Origin: VAZQ01 sp963771845
GTDB taxonomy: Bacteria; Pseudomonadota; Alphaproteobacteria; Rhizobiales; Xanthobacteraceae
Assembly: GCA_963771845.1 (NCBI GenBank)
Contig: CAVYVC010000035.1
Location: forward strand, 102,866 to 166,865
DNA: 64,000 nucleotides
Direction: 5' to 3'
Shown here: piece by piece, positions 62,641 to 64,000 of the stretch
Layout of the letters: each line of letters starts with the position of its first letter
Numbering within the stretch: position 1 is the stretch's first letter
Made by a program: the position numbers and the translations under genes
The notes under the pieces: generated by a model
Told to the model about the DNA's origin: nothing
Seen by the model: only the letters and a program-made list of their open reading frames with translations
Databases searched by the model: none

Positions 62641-62748
62641 ATGGCAAGAAAAATCAAATCCGACCTGGGCCGCGACAAAAAACGAAGACGAGCAGCCTTG
62701 CGCGAAAGGAAAGCCGAGCTGAGCGCACGCAGAAAATCAAGACGCTGA
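62641..62748 (+). CDS. Very small basic peptide upstream of the primase
   Basis: 35 aa (MARKIKSDLGRDKKRRRAALRERKAELSARRKSRR); an extra ATG sits at 62638. Its stop overlaps the next ATG (TGATG at 62746), which suggests translation coupling to the primase gene. More than half the residues are Lys/Arg. No family recognised; could be a nucleic-acid-binding leader or a spurious frame. Confidence 0.4.
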   Translation: MARKIKSDLGRDKKRRRAALRERKAELSARRKSRR

Positions 62749-64000
62749 TGACAGCGACAACAGCACTCTCGGAGTCGCGTTGCAGTGTGCTTCCGTCGGA
62801 TTGCCGGTCGTCCCGCTGCACGGCAAGAGGATGGGTGGAGCTTGTACGTGCGGCGACGCCGACTGCGAAAGACCGGGCATGCATCCCCGGATCCGGCAGG
62901 GCGAACGGGACGCGACTACGGATCCCGAACGAGTCAGAAAGTACTGGACCAATTGGCCGAACGCCAAAATCGGCATCGCGACCGACGGCGATGCAGGCGT
63001 AATTGCGAATCGGCGTCGAGAGAGACATCGGGCGGACCAACCTCAAGGAACTGGAGGCCCGCAATATTCACCTCCCAAAGACGGTGACCATTCGAAGCTC
63101 GAGTCGGCGCGTCTACTTGTTTCGAATCGGCACTGCTCGGCTTAATCGCGCCATCAAGCGCCTGGGCAACGGCGTCACCGTTATTGGCGATGGTCAGTTC
63201 GTCGTGGCCCCATTCGATCTCCATGATCCAGAGCAAAAGCGTCGTTTCGTTGATGGCAGGGCACCAGGTGAGGTCGAGATCGCGACGGCGCCATCATGGC
63301 TCTTAAATCTGATCAGCGAGCCAACCAGCACCGGCTCCCCACCCGTGCCGAGCGTAATCCTGGTGCACACATCGGACATTGTTCCCGAAAAGGTCGAGTG
63401 GCTCTGGCAGGGGTTCATCGCCAGCGGCAGGCTGACCGGCCTCGTCGGATATCCGGGGTTGGGGAAGTCTCAGGTCGGCATTGATCTTGCGGCCACGGTC
63501 TCGACCGGTCGTGAGTTTCCGGGAGGCGGCTCCAACGGAAAGCCAGGTCACGTCATCATCCTATCCGCGGAGGATCATCCTGCGAACACTATCGTGCCGC
63601 GCCTCATCGCGGCTGGTGCTGACCGCAGCCGGATTCACATTGTGAAGGCGGTCAAAGAAGGCGACGGCGAACGCCCATTCAATCTCAGCGTCGATCTTGA
63701 TCGACTTGAGAAGGAATATGATTTGGCGCAAGTTAAGCTGCTCGTGATCGATCCGGCCAGTGCGTACCTCGGCTCGGCAGCAGGTAGCCGCATTAATCGC
63801 AACAGCAGCGGCGATGTCCGCGCAGCTCTGCAATGCGTGGCAAACTTCGCAGAAAAGCATGGGCTCGCCGTCGTCTTGGTCTTCCATCTGAACAAGACTA
63901 CGGGAGCGAGTGCGATCACCCGTATCATGGGCTCGACTGACTGGGTCGCGGTGCCGCGTGCCGTATTCCTGGTGGCCGAAGAGCCTGGAACAGACCGCCG
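62748..64000 (+). pseudogene. Bifunctional primase/RepA-like helicase gene, frameshifted and running off the window
   Basis: Begins at ATG 62748 by overlap, then changes frame twice. Around 62765-62775 a frame change leads to VALQCASVGLPVVPLHGKRMGGACTCGDADCERPGMHPRI...TDPERVRKYWTNWPNAKIGIATDG, a prim-pol N-terminal domain. Near 63008 one A must be skipped to continue IAIGVERDIGRTNLKELEARN. From there one open frame of 330 codons reaches the window end: Walker A in GLVGYPGLGKSQVGIDLA, Walker B in VKLLVIDPASAYLG, sensor VVLVFHLNK, a RepA/AAA_25 DnaB-like helicase. Would replicate or maintain the element. The C-terminus lies outside the window. Confidence 0.78.

Overview
The window reads as a GC-rich alphaproteobacterial chromosome, most likely Hyphomicrobiales (Bradyrhizobium or a related Xanthobacteraceae or Nitrobacteraceae soil bacterium). 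This rests on the abundance of orphan and complete ABC uptake systems and Bug-type receptors, a fused LivH-LivM permease, DUF6894 and TIR membrane proteins, and the REP-like palindromes found between genes. Taxonomy is an inference; there is no rRNA gene here.

Layout. 0-8.8 kb: the tail of one branched-chain-type ABC system (livG, livF, plus strand), a methyltransferase, and a second system on the minus strand (fused livHM, livG, livF, then an acyl-CoA synthetase), followed by a Tat-exported protein of unknown function. 9-13.2 kb is a decayed zone: a periplasmic binding-protein gene split by a complete IS630-family element (CTAG target duplication, -1 frameshift signal), a HigA antitoxin with only a scrap of its toxin, a truncated Bug receptor, and an intact HigB/HigA-type pair. 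13.3-20.1 kb: a large exported protein, a frameshifted glutathione transferase, a DUF3291 protein, an amidase with a small partner, and a Phd/VapC-type pair. 20.1-22 kb: an encapsulin nanocompartment operon (DyP peroxidase with a cargo-loading tail, plus shell protein), both genes frameshifted. 22-28 kb: a chromate-resistance locus (chrB, chrA, glutathione transferase, ChrB C-terminal-like protein, TauE-like exporter).

28-38 kb: an amidohydrolase, a cluster of six hairpins, a Bug receptor, small exported proteins, a cupin, an ArsB/NhaD-type permease, and a three-subunit molybdenum hydroxylase (M-S-L order) with a cytochrome c gene upstream. 39-49 kb: two paralogous TIR transmembrane proteins with different C-terminal extracytoplasmic domains, flanking several substrate-binding proteins and a sugar-type ABC system that lacks an ATPase. 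49.5-59.3 kb: a catabolic-looking run on the plus strand: metallo-hydrolase, complete SsuABC/TauABC-like transporter, second metallo-hydrolase, PilZ protein, ornithine cyclodeaminase-like enzyme, bicupin and a dihydroxyphthalate-decarboxylase-like protein.

From about 60.65 kb to the right edge the DNA is an integrated element. It begins with a copy of the 3' half of a tRNA-Val(CAC) gene, followed by a tyrosine integrase, an excisionase-like protein and a primase/RepA-like helicase gene that runs off the window.

Eight genes are broken by small indels. In seven of them, and at the second break of the eighth, the change is equivalent to one extra nucleotide, and seven of the eight genes lie between 12 and 27.5 kb. 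This is either real decay or a sequencing/assembly error pattern, and it matters for how the encapsulin and chromate loci are read.
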